Under the pieces are notes generated by a model. It was not told where the DNA came from. It did no database searches and worked only from the letters and a program-made list of their open reading frames with translations. A DNA stretch of 64,000 bases from an uncultured Flavobacteriales bacterium. Its GTDB lineage: Bacteria > Bacteroidota > Bacteroidia > Flavobacteriales_D > Crocinitomicaceae. Position numbers and translations under genes: made by a program. Below, one piece after another: positions 1 to 8,020 of this stretch (its first letter is position 1; every line of letters starts with the position of its first letter). The stretch is taken from positions 124,001 to 188,000 of the forward strand of contig CAJXJK010000007.1 in the NCBI GenBank assembly GCA_913054135.1. The letters are read 5' to 3'.

Positions 1-1986
1 TCCGGTACCACACTTGAGCAGCTGACGAACCTTTTTGAAATATTGAAAGCCTCTCCCAAATTGACCTCACCAGATGATGAACGCATAGAAATAATCGGAA
101 AAGGAAGTCCTCTCATCTTAATTGATAGACAGCCCATTTTGTCAAATGATGAATTACGAGCTATCCCGGCTGAGATGGTAGAGAAAATTGAAATCATCAC
201 CAACCCTTCTGCAAAATACAAAGCGCAAGGTAGGGGAAGCGGAGTAATAGAGGTATACACCAAAGACTTTAGTTTGCAAGGATATAACATGACGATTAGT
301 GGAGCAGGTGGCTTAAATACCCAATTAAAGCCAACAGCAAATGGAAATATTGGTTTGAGTTTAAAGAAGAAAAAGTTCTCATTGAACGCGAATATGGGAG
401 GACATTACCGAGAGAACTATTCTTATGGAGATGGAATTTATAATGCAACTGATGACAGCCAAAGAAGCGAAAGAACTGGCTTCTCATCTGAAAATTCAAA
501 TATCAGTCCGCACATAAATATTAAAGGAGCTTATAGAGTAAAGGATAATCATAAGATTACCGTTGGTGTTAGAGGACATGCCAATAGATATGATGGCGTC
601 ACGACAGATAGCTCATATTATTATCAAAATGATGTCTTGCTTACCAAGAAAGATGAGATTTCATCAGATGGTTATACCTGGCTAAACGGAAGTAGTTTTC
701 TTAATTACGTATGGGAAACAGATACCTTCAATAGTGCTTTTGAAGTCAATCTGAATTATAGATTGAAAGTAGATGAAAGCCAAGCGACTTCACGAAATGT
801 ATATACTGATTTGGTAGGCACGGGCACCACAAATTTTGACATTCAAAATGACTCTAGAAACCGTCCAAATATTGGAGAGTTTAGAACATCTTACGAACAT
901 GTTTTTGATACTACGGGATGGAAAATGAGCGGAGGAGGTTCATTCAGCATTGTCTACAATGGTAAAGAGTTTAATCAGTATAATGAGGTAGCTGACCAAT
1001 GGGTGGTTGATCCCTTGTTTTCGAATTCATACGACTATATTGAGCAAAACGGAAGTGCCTTTTATGAGGTGGCAAAAAAATGGGAAAAAGTAGGATTCAG
1101 AGCTGGTGTTAGTGCTGAGTACACTGACCTTGATGGGTACAGTAATTCCTTAGACAAACAATTTATTGATTCTTCTTATTTCTTAGTGTTTCCTTCAGCC
1201 AGTATTATGCTTGAACCAAGTTCAAAAGTAGGTGTCACATTGACTTATTCATCTGGGATTGATCGTCCGCAATTTTCTAATTATGATCCATTTGTGAGAG
1301 TTGAAGACAGCCTAATGATCACTTACGGAAATCCATATTTACTGCCCGAAGTGAAGCAAACATTTGGTATTAATTTGGACCTCTTCTATAAGTACAATTT
1401 TAGTGCGAGCTATACCTATTCTAAGAATCCTCAAAGTCAGTTATCATTTCTTGACGAAGAAACCTTTTTGGTGAATAATACGCCTTGGAACTCAGAGCGA
1501 ACTGATGGCTTGAGTGTTTCTTTGAGTATTCCGCTAAAGACGAAATGGTTTAATGGTTGGAATTCGATTTGGATGAATTACAACAAATACAGTTTTTCAC
1601 CAATTTTTGGCCGTGAAGACTTCACCACTTTAACTTATGGTTTGTGGTCGTATTCTAATTTCTTTCTACCCAAGAACTTTAACATCACGAATAGATTCTA
1701 TCTAGGTCGTTGGGGTTCTGACGGCGGAATTGGAAATGTGAGAATGAATTGGGGACTGAGATTAACGAAGAAGATGATGGGTAATAAGTTTCAGATATAT
1801 TTAGATGTGGCTGATATTTTTCCTCCATCTAACAAGTACGAATCAATTGCTGGTAACTACCAAGGGTCAACATCAAACAGATGGGCATTTACCTCATTCA
1901 AATTGGGTGTTTATTATAAGTTTGGTAGACTTAAGCAAGACGCGAATATTCAAGAATCAAAATCTAAAAACTCAAACCGAATCTAA
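1..1986 (+). CDS. TonB-dependent-receptor-like outer membrane beta-barrel protein (5' partial)
   Basis: The reading frame is open to the left edge of the window, so the start lies outside; the first in-frame TTG at 43 is not the real start. The first ~75 visible residues look like the end of a plug domain (LFEILKASPKL, the VEKIEIITNPSAKY motif, then GSGVIEVYTK), typical of the 'outer membrane beta-barrel family' (PF14905-like) receptors of Bacteroidota. The rest is a long series of amphipathic, aromatic-rich strands ending in KLGVYYKFG, then a charged hydrophilic tail. The family sits in the outer membrane and is presumed to import or sense large ligands with TonB energy; the ligand cannot be told here. 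The last 15 bases overlap the convergent acetyltransferase gene, so no terminator separates them. Confidence 0.85.
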   Translation, partial: SGTTLEQLTNLFEILKASPKLTSPDDERIEIIGKGSPLILIDRQPILSNDELRAIPAEMVEKIEIITNPSAKYKAQGRGSGVIEVYTKDFSLQGYNMTISGAGGLNTQLKPTANGNIGLSLKKKKFSLNANMGGHYRENYSYGDGIYNATDDSQRSERTGFSSENSNISPHINIKGAYRVKDNHKITVGVRGHANRYDGVTTDSSYYYQNDVLLTKKDEISSDGYTWLNGSSFLNYVWETDTFNSAFEVNLNYRLKVDESQATSRNVYTDLVGTGTTNFDIQNDSRNRPNIGEFRTSYEHVFDTTGWKMSGGGSFSIVYNGKEFNQYNEVADQWVVDPLFSNSYDYIEQNGSAFYEVAKKWEKVGFRAGVSAEYTDLDGYSNSLDKQFIDSSYFLVFPSASIMLEPSSKVGVTLTYSSGIDRPQFSNYDPFVRVEDSLMITYGNPYLLPEVKQTFGINLDLFYKYNFSASYTYSKNPQSQLSFLDEETFLVNNTPWNSERTDGLSVSLSIPLKTKWFNGWNSIWMNYNKYSFSPIFGREDFTTLTYGLWSYSNFFLPKNFNITNRFYLGRWGSDGGIGNVRMNWGLRLTKKMMGNKFQIYLDVADIFPPSNKYESIAGNYQGSTSNRWAFTSFKLGVYYKFGRLKQDANIQESKSKNSNRI

Positions 1987-2481
1987 GTTTTTCTCGTAGC
2001 AGTTGAAGTGTTCAGTTCTAAAAGGAAAATATATTTCTCCTACTTTTTGATAGCCTCTATTCAGGTAGAATTTTTGAGTGCGTTCATTCCCAGAGTAGGC
2101 GTCTAATCTGATGTTTTTGTAGTCGTTTTTTACGGCATGCTCCAAGGCGAAATCCATGAGCTTTTTACCAATTCCTGCCTTTTGGTACGAAGGATGAACA
2201 GCAAATCTGTGAACCACCAAAATTGGTTCTTCATGAAATGTCCAATCAACATCCAAATATTCAGGAGATTGGTTTTCGTCAATCACAACAATACCAGCAA
2301 TGTTCAAATCATCCATCATGCAATACATTCCGCCATTATTGATGTCAGATTCTACATGAGTGAGCAATGGGTAGTTTTCGTTCCATTGCATAATGCCGTT
2401 TTCTCGCATATGAGTTCCACAAGCCTGCAATAAAGTATGAATTTTTTTGGCTTGATGAGTTTGGGCTAGTTCAATTGTCAT
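1972..2481 (-). CDS. GNAT-family N-acetyltransferase
   Basis: A 169-aa protein with the acetyl-CoA binding signature of GNAT enzymes: RFAVHPSYQKAGIGKKLM (the Q-x-x-G-x-G motif A) at about residues 92-110, followed by RLDAYSGNERTQKFYLNRGY, the usual motif B. It should transfer an acetyl group from acetyl-CoA to an amine on a small molecule or protein; the substrate cannot be predicted. It is the last gene of a tight operon: its ATG overlaps the stop of the upstream membrane protein gene by 4 bp (ATGA). Its 3' end overlaps the convergent receptor gene by 15 bp. Confidence 0.85.
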   Translation of the reverse strand: MTIELAQTHQAKKIHTLLQACGTHMRENGIMQWNENYPLLTHVESDINNGGMYCMMDDLNIAGIVVIDENQSPEYLDVDWTFHEEPILVVHRFAVHPSYQKAGIGKKLMDFALEHAVKNDYKNIRLDAYSGNERTQKFYLNRGYQKVGEIYFPFRTEHFNCYEKNLDSV

Positions 2482-2846
2482 GCAGTTTTCTTTCGCTTTT
2501 TACGAATCATTGTATCTGCAAATATAAGTATTGCAATAGCAAAAAGTGTCAGTGGTATAAGACTGTAGGTACTCCAGAACTTCTTCATATTGATGTCGGG
2601 TAATTCTAGTTTGAATGAAGATTCTCCTTGGGCAAATAATGCAAATACCATGAGTAGTGCGAATGCACCAAAAATCAACCAGCCTACAAAACCAACAAGT
2701 GGTTTTTGATGGGCTGCTTTTTTGAGCTCGGTGGCTTCTACTTTTTGCATCACCAAGTGAGTGAAATTACTTGATGGTATCTCTTTCTTAAAGTCTGCAT
2801 TTACTGCTTCTCTTAATTCTGCTTCTCTTTTATTCTCCTCATTCAT
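2478..2846 (-). CDS. Two-helix membrane protein, candidate anti-sigma factor
   Basis: The 122-aa product has a charged N-terminus with a SNFTHLVMQKVEA stretch at ~25-37, then two hydrophobic segments (about 50-70 and 92-112) and a basic end. It is not a confident match to a named family. It starts 8 bp inside the end of the ECF sigma gene and overlaps the next gene by 4 bp, so it is almost certainly co-translated with the sigma factor. The position directly after an ECF sigma gene, the short cytosolic N-terminal segment and the membrane anchor are what is usually seen for anti-sigma factors, so that role is inferred from context. There is no zinc-binding HxxxCxxC motif. Confidence 0.7.
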   Translation of the reverse strand: MNEENKREAELREAVNADFKKEIPSSNFTHLVMQKVEATELKKAAHQKPLVGFVGWLIFGAFALLMVFALFAQGESSFKLELPDINMKKFWSTYSLIPLTLFAIAILIFADTMIRKKRKKTA

Positions 2847-3408
2847 ACTTCAATGTTTTGAATTCTTCTTTCAGCATTAACTCTAATATGCCGTATAGTT
2901 TTTTGCGTGCTCTGTGAACCTTCACTTTGACATTTGATATGGATAGTCGTGTGATTTTGGCCACTTCTTCAATGCTAAATTCTTCTAAATAATAAAGAGT
3001 AATTACACCTCTTTCGTCAGCCTTTAAACGAAGAATTGCTTTTTGAATTAATTCTTTTCTGTCTTGAGATTCTAAATGATCAATGCTACTTTCATTACTT
3101 TCTAAAGTTGAAAGTTCTGTGAATTCATTTATTTCAATCTTCTTTTTTCTCACTGCGTTTATAGCGGTGAAATAGGCTATTTGGTAAAGCCAAGTTGAGA
3201 ATTTTGATTTCTTTTTAAACTTGTTTAAGCCTTGGTACGCTTTCACAAATACATCTTGAGAAACTTCTTCAGCTAATTCAGGATCTGAGGTAATTTTGAT
3301 ACATATAGAATACACCATGTCCTTATAGCCATCTACAAGATGATTAAAGGAGTTAGTGTTTCCAGAAATGACTTCTGAAATGTAGGTATGTACTTGATTT
3401 TCGTTCAC
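2839..3408 (-). CDS. RNA polymerase sigma factor, ECF (sigma-70) family
   Basis: The 189-aa protein has both ECF domains. Region 2 spans residues ~20-90 and includes SFNHLVDGYKDMVYSI, DVFVKAYQGL and the FSTWLYQIAYFTAIN core. Region 4 spans ~125-175 with a helix-turn-helix (FSIEEVAKITRLSISNVK) followed by VHRARKKL. It directs RNA polymerase to a dedicated promoter set. The start is GTG and directly abuts the stop of the upstream gene (TAGGTG, no spacing). The next gene overlaps its 3' end by 8 bp and encodes a small membrane protein that is a candidate anti-sigma factor. The inducing signal is unknown. Confidence 0.92.
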   Translation of the reverse strand: MNENQVHTYISEVISGNTNSFNHLVDGYKDMVYSICIKITSDPELAEEVSQDVFVKAYQGLNKFKKKSKFSTWLYQIAYFTAINAVRKKKIEINEFTELSTLESNESSIDHLESQDRKELIQKAILRLKADERGVITLYYLEEFSIEEVAKITRLSISNVKVKVHRARKKLYGILELMLKEEFKTLKYE

Positions 3409-3765
3409 CTAGTCAATAGAATCTTGCTTGTCTCTATTTCTTAACCAGGTTTGCTCTAAAAAATAAGTGATGGCAAGTCCTAATCCACCGAACAAAAAGG
3501 CGAATACTAATTGACAAACTTCGGCTTCCATTCTTAAGCTCGGGTACGCTAATCGCCCTACCAAAATTCCAAGCGGAACGAATATGAAGAGCATTGCCCC
3601 TCTAAGTTTGTTGTGGCTTTTCTCTTTTTTGTTTTCTTCTTGAGGATTCATTCCTGCCTCAATCATGGCTATCTTTTCTCTATGAGAAGTGATGATTGCA
3701 AAGTAGACAATGCCAAAGACCATTGCAAACATTGAAATCGGAACTAATAATGCTAAATTTTCCAT
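3409..3765 (-). CDS. Small membrane protein, DUF6249-like
   Basis: A 118-aa protein with a hydrophobic N-terminal segment (residues 5-25), the cytosolic stretch SHREKIAMIEAGMNP, and two more hydrophobic segments (~55-72 and 82-102). The REKIAMIEAGM motif after a first helix followed by a helical pair resembles the DUF6249 family, whose function is not known. It is the first gene of the operon that continues with the ECF sigma factor, with zero spacing between its stop and the sigma GTG. A role in envelope sensing with the sigma factor is only a guess from position. Confidence 0.7.
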   Translation of the reverse strand: MENLALLVPISMFAMVFGIVYFAIITSHREKIAMIEAGMNPQEENKKEKSHNKLRGAMLFIFVPLGILVGRLAYPSLRMEAEVCQLVFAFLFGGLGLAITYFLEQTWLRNRDKQDSID

Positions 3766-3936
3766 ATCAAATTATTATTGTTTCTTAATTAGTCACAATA
3801 TTAAATGATGTGGTTACAAAAAGAGATATTTATTTAATTTTAATTGCGAAAGCAATTTCCCTATCTTCAGCAGGAGAAGGTCTCCGCGGTGAATAGCAAG
3901 GAGGGAAGAGGTGATGACTTACATCAAATTATTATT

Positions 3937-4173
3937 CTATCCTTGCCTTGCTGGTGGTTTTTCAGAATCATCCACTTGATTAGCTTCTTCTTTTGGTTTT
4001 AACCAACTATAGATACCCGTCCAGGTTCCTATTGTTGCAAATGCTGCTGTATAGGTAAACCAGTTTTTACTGGCGTCAATCTCTAAAACCACTGCCAAAA
4101 ATATCGCAATTCCCACAACCACTATAAGGGCTACTACTGTGGCAATCAGACCGGCCATGAACTTTGTTTTCAT
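3937..4173 (-). CDS. Small integral membrane protein, unknown function
   Basis: A 78-aa protein with two hydrophobic helices (about residues 7-30 and 38-58) and a charged Pro-rich tail (KPKEEANQVDDSEKPPARQG). No family recognised. A coding call is supported by the clear membrane-protein composition and a normal ATG start with about 90 bp before the divergent secreted-protein gene. It is separated from the sigma operon by about 170 bp, so it is likely a single-gene transcript. The small hairpin AATTGC-GAAA-GCAATT at 3842-3857 downstream is too weak to call as a terminator. Confidence 0.55.
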   Translation of the reverse strand: MKTKFMAGLIATVVALIVVVGIAIFLAVVLEIDASKNWFTYTAAFATIGTWTGIYSWLKPKEEANQVDDSEKPPARQG

Positions 4174-4217
4174 ATTTATCAGTTTTCTACGATTCTGTTT
4201 TATTTAAACCAGTCAAC

Positions 4218-4247
4218 TTGATTTTTTAGTTACTTAAGCTTAAATTG
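4218..4247 (+). promoter_or_regulatory. Possible Bacteroidota-type promoter
   Basis: TTG at 4218-4220 and TAAATTG at 4241-4247 are 20 bp apart, close to the TTG / TAnnTTTG pattern of the Bacteroidota housekeeping sigma factor, and lie 20 bp upstream of the ATG at 4267. The -7 element is imperfect. Confidence 0.35.
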
Positions 4248-4266
4248 AAAGGATAAACTTCAAGAT

Positions 4267-5682
4267 ATGAAAATAAACTTACTCCTTGCGGCCTCAATGG
4301 CCTTTTCTTTTAATGCTATTTCTCAAGTAGAAATTGAACCTTTTGCTCCAACCGTCCCCGGAACATATATTGGAGATTTTAATGGCACACTGAGCTCTGC
4401 AATACCTGGTACTAACGGATGGACTTCGGAAGGCCCTGCTGTTGGCACATACTTATTTGTTGTTGATGATGGTCTAACTTTATATGGCTATGATGCTGGT
4501 GCCGTGGGCACTTTTTGTTCTGTTGGCGTTGATGTGGGTTCAACCTTTACAATGATCTCGCCTGAAATGGATTTTGGCACAAACACTTTAAATCCAACTA
4601 TGGATTTTAGATGGGGGCAAAGTCAAATGTATGCTGATTTAATAGCAGATGGATATTGTATTCAAAATTTTGAAATTATGTATAAAGAATCTTCAGGTGG
4701 TGCTTGGACAGTGGTCCAAACTATTAGCACGCTTGACGCGGTGAATATGTGGACCGATCAGTCAATCGATTTGAGCGGAGCTTCATCTTATTCTACATTT
4801 TATATTGGAATTCGAGTGAATTGCACTACTGCGGGGTCTTTAACCGGTCTTGGAGTTACGTACGGACAAACAGTTTTTGATGAAATCGTAATTACTGGTG
4901 AGCCAAATACATGTACAAATACAACTTCATCTCCAGTGGTAAACACTTGTGATTCATATACAGTTCCATCAGGAGATGAGACGTACATGATGTCAGGTAT
5001 TTATATGGATACAATTCCAAATGCTGGTGGATGTGATAGTATCATGACCATTGATGTAACACTTGGAAATAACACTAGCGCATTCACAGTGAATGTTTGT
5101 GACGATTATACAGTGCCTTCAGGTGATGAAACTTATTCGGTTAACGGAACAGTAATGGATACAATTACAAACACGGCGGGCTGTGATTCTGTAATGACGA
5201 TTACTGTAAATGTTGTAGAGCCGGATGTGACCATTTCTAATACAGCAGGTACATTAATGGCTGATGCTGCAGGTTTAGCTTATCAATGGATTGATTGCTC
5301 AGATAACTCGCCGGTTTCAGGTGAAACAGGACAAAGTTTTACGCCAACAGCAAACGGAGACTATGCCGTAATTGTTACTGAATTAGGGTGTTCAGATACT
5401 TCTGATTGTGAGAATATCTCAGGTCTGGGAATCGGACAAAACGATTTGAGTTTCAATATTTATCCTAATCCAGCAACTGATGTATTAACCATTGAAACTT
5501 CATTGACAAATGATGTTCAGCTTCAACTTCTATCAATTGATGGTAAACAGTTAAGAACTGTTGCGGTATTGAATCCTTCAAAATATGTGCTTGATGTTTC
5601 TACCTTACCTAATGGAGTGTACATTCTAAAATTGAATGACTCTGACGGAAACATGATTCAGAAAACATTGTTTAAACAATAG
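4267..5682 (+). CDS. Secreted T9SS type A substrate, adhesin-like
   Basis: A 471-aa protein with a signal peptide (residues 1-19, ending NAISQ). Residues ~25-215 form a Gly/aromatic-rich beta domain that looks like a jelly roll (TLNPTMDFRWGQ, NFEIMYKESSGGAWTVV). Next come two ~50-aa repeats with the pattern TCDSYTVPSGDETY...GGCDSIMTI (about 222-315), then an Ig-like segment with paired cysteines (YQWIDCSDNSPVSG...GCSDTSDC), and a C-terminal type A sorting domain starting NIYPNPATDVLTIE and ending MIQKTLFKQ. The protein is exported by Sec, moved across the outer membrane by the T9SS, and probably attached to the surface. No enzyme motif is visible. Its C-terminal half is strikingly like that of the protein at 56727-58799. 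Confidence 0.85.
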   Translation: MKINLLLAASMAFSFNAISQVEIEPFAPTVPGTYIGDFNGTLSSAIPGTNGWTSEGPAVGTYLFVVDDGLTLYGYDAGAVGTFCSVGVDVGSTFTMISPEMDFGTNTLNPTMDFRWGQSQMYADLIADGYCIQNFEIMYKESSGGAWTVVQTISTLDAVNMWTDQSIDLSGASSYSTFYIGIRVNCTTAGSLTGLGVTYGQTVFDEIVITGEPNTCTNTTSSPVVNTCDSYTVPSGDETYMMSGIYMDTIPNAGGCDSIMTIDVTLGNNTSAFTVNVCDDYTVPSGDETYSVNGTVMDTITNTAGCDSVMTITVNVVEPDVTISNTAGTLMADAAGLAYQWIDCSDNSPVSGETGQSFTPTANGDYAVIVTELGCSDTSDCENISGLGIGQNDLSFNIYPNPATDVLTIETSLTNDVQLQLLSIDGKQLRTVAVLNPSKYVLDVSTLPNGVYILKLNDSDGNMIQKTLFKQ

Positions 5683-5700
5683 TTGAAAATAACGATCAAT

Positions 5701-5732
5701 AAAAAAGCCGGGTTAATAGCCCGGCTTTTTTT
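5701..5732. terminator. Bidirectional intrinsic terminator
   Basis: AAAAAAGCCGGG and CCCGGCTTTTTT pair perfectly across a 7-base loop. The A and T tracts let it work in both directions, and it lies between the convergent genes ending at 5682 and 5753. Confidence 0.93.
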
Positions 5733-5752
5733 ATGAAATGAATTATCGTTAA

Positions 5753-7861
5753 TTAGAAATCTAATGTCTTCTTAATTCCGTCTGCTACTTTATCTCCATT
5801 CGTTAATAAAGTATATTCTAATATAGAGTTAAGTGGAATAGCAGGTGTGTCAACAGATCCTACAATTTCAATTGGTGCGTCAAGAGATGTAAAGCAATTC
5901 TTCTGAATTTTACCAGCAACACCTAAAGTGAAACTTGCTTCACAAGATTCTTCAGTTACTAAAACAACTTTACTATGTTTTCTTACTGAATTAAAAACTG
6001 CTTCTTCATCCCAAGGAGATAATGTTCTTAAATCTATAATCTCCACTTGGCCTGGGAATTGTTCAGCAGCTTCAATTGTCCAATAAACACCTCTACCGTA
6101 TGTGATCACAGTTAAAGATTCACCTGAATCAATTTTGTCTTGATCAGCCTCTTGCACAACTCTTGCTTTTCCAAAAGGAATAACATAGTCTTCGTCTGGT
6201 TCAATAGTCATTGCACCTTCAGTGCCTTTAATTTTTGACCAATAAAGTCCTTTATGTTCTAACATTAGAACCGGATTAGGGTCGTAATATGCAGCTTTCA
6301 TTAATCCCTTTAAGTCAGCCCCTGTTGAAGGGTAAGCGACTTTAATTCCTCTAATGTTGGTCACAACTGATTCAACCGAAGATGAATGATAAGGTCCACC
6401 AGATCCGTAAGCTCCGATTGGAACTCTCAAAATTGAGCTAACTGGCCATTTACCATTAGATAAATAATAAGATCTACTCACCTCAGTAAATAATTGATTT
6501 AGTCCCGGCCAAATGTAATCGGCAAATTGAACTTCAACTATAGGCTTTAATCCAACAGCTGACATACCAACAGTTGATCCAATAATGAATGCTTCTTGAA
6601 TTGGAGTATTAAAAACTCTGTCGTCTCCAAATTGCTGTGCTAGAGTAGCCGCTTCTCTGAAAACTCCGCCTAATCTTCCTCCTACATCTTGTCCGTATAA
6701 CAAGGCCTCAGGATGCTTCTCCATAATTTCTCTAATACCAAAAAGAGCAGAATCCACCATTACAGTAGCTTTCTTTCCTTCTGGTTCTCTTTCACCCTTT
6801 TCTTCAGTTATAGGAGTAGGGGCGAAGTAGTGATCAGTGATTGAATTCGGATCCGGTTCTTCAGCATTCAAGGCTTTGTCAAACTCTTCGTCAATGAATG
6901 TTCTTGTGTCAGCCTCAATTGTTTGAATGTCTTTTTTTGTTAAACCAACTTCTTGAGCTTGCTTAATCATCTTTGGATAAGGATCGCGCTTGGCAGCTTC
7001 ATCCAAATCATCTCTATACCATTCTTTACGAACACCTGAAGTGTGGTGCCCCAATAAAGGAACTTTCGCATGAATCAAAAATGGTCTTCTTTCTTTTCTT
7101 ATTGTCTTAATTACTTCTTGAACGGTTTGATACGATTCGTCAAAATTTGAGCCGTCAATTGTTCTAACCTCAATACCATTGAAGCCTTTCATGTAATGTG
7201 TAATGTCTTGAGCTCTTGTTTCTTCAGCATTTGCTGAGATATCCCACTCATTATCTTGAACTAAATATAAAATTGGAAACTGCTTCAAAGCAGCCATTTG
7301 AAAGGCTTCTGAAACTTCTCCTTCTGTACAAGATGCATCCCCTAATGAGCAAACTACAACAGGGTTTTCTCCATCAAAATCCTCCGCTAATCCATGAATC
7401 TCTTTGTACTGAACTCCCATTGCAACCCCAGTTGTAGGTATCGCTTGCATTCCTGTAGCTGACGACTGGTGAGGTATTTTCGGAAACTCATCACGCTTCA
7501 ATGAAGGGTGTGAGTAATAAGTTCTTCCTCCTGAAAAGGGATCGTCTTTTTTTGCGAAAACCTGTAGCATTATTTCATAAGGATCCATTCCGATCCCTAA
7601 CAAAATACTATCATCCCTATAGTAAGGAGCAACCCAATCTTGAGGTTTAAGCTGCATTCCAACTGCTAATTGAATTGCCTCATGTCCTCTAGATGTTGCA
7701 TGAACATATTTAGAAGTAACCTTGGCATTCTCTTCGTACTTTTCAGCCATAGTTTTAGCTGTGCACATTAACTCTAAACCTCTCTTAATGATTTTTTTAT
7801 CAGACTTAACCTTTGATTTCTTCGTAGCCACGCTCTTCTTTTTAGTTGCAGTATCTGCCAT
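5753..7861 (-). CDS. 2-oxoacid dehydrogenase E1, fused alpha and beta subunits
   Basis: The 702-aa protein joins an E1 alpha domain (residues ~20-330) to an E1 beta domain (~365-700). In the alpha half the thiamine-diphosphate motif reads GDASCTEGEVSEAF and continues to the Asn of LVQDNEWDIS. In the beta half YGQDVGGRLGGVFREA, VEVQFADYIWPGLNQL and YGSGGPYHSSSVES match the transketolase-like domain. It decarboxylates a branched-chain 2-oxoacid (possibly pyruvate or another 2-oxoacid) and passes the acyl group to the lipoyl-E2. The fused form is common in Bacteroidota. The first ~20 residues are Lys/Ser-rich and low complexity. E2 and E3 genes are not next to it. A TAnnTTTG box lies at 7884-7891 and a shared terminator at 5701-5732, so it is likely monocistronic. 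Confidence 0.92.
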   Translation of the reverse strand: MADTATKKKSVATKKSKVKSDKKIIKRGLELMCTAKTMAEKYEENAKVTSKYVHATSRGHEAIQLAVGMQLKPQDWVAPYYRDDSILLGIGMDPYEIMLQVFAKKDDPFSGGRTYYSHPSLKRDEFPKIPHQSSATGMQAIPTTGVAMGVQYKEIHGLAEDFDGENPVVVCSLGDASCTEGEVSEAFQMAALKQFPILYLVQDNEWDISANAEETRAQDITHYMKGFNGIEVRTIDGSNFDESYQTVQEVIKTIRKERRPFLIHAKVPLLGHHTSGVRKEWYRDDLDEAAKRDPYPKMIKQAQEVGLTKKDIQTIEADTRTFIDEEFDKALNAEEPDPNSITDHYFAPTPITEEKGEREPEGKKATVMVDSALFGIREIMEKHPEALLYGQDVGGRLGGVFREAATLAQQFGDDRVFNTPIQEAFIIGSTVGMSAVGLKPIVEVQFADYIWPGLNQLFTEVSRSYYLSNGKWPVSSILRVPIGAYGSGGPYHSSSVESVVTNIRGIKVAYPSTGADLKGLMKAAYYDPNPVLMLEHKGLYWSKIKGTEGAMTIEPDEDYVIPFGKARVVQEADQDKIDSGESLTVITYGRGVYWTIEAAEQFPGQVEIIDLRTLSPWDEEAVFNSVRKHSKVVLVTEESCEASFTLGVAGKIQKNCFTSLDAPIEIVGSVDTPAIPLNSILEYTLLTNGDKVADGIKKTLDF

Positions 7862-7883
7862 AGATTGGATTTTCTTGGGCTAA

Positions 7884-7891
7884 CAAATATA
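7884..7891 (-). promoter_or_regulatory. -7 promoter box of the E1 gene
   Basis: On the minus strand this reads TATATTTG, an exact match to the Bacteroidota TAnnTTTG element, 23 bp before the ATG at 7861. No clear TTG is seen at the -33 position. Confidence 0.5.
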
Positions 7892-8020
7892 CGAAATTTA
7901 AAGGTAGGATATAGCCCAGTAATAACTACAAATCACCTTTTATAAAGATTGCTGTGAGCATTGCTTTCCTTTTAGTATTTTAGAACATTGGATGTGATAT
8001 CCTCAAAATAAAACACAAAA

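Noticed and set aside
3842-3857. AATTGC-GAAA-GCAATT hairpin as a terminator
   Set aside because: Only 6 bp, A-T rich, and without a T tract on the relevant strand.
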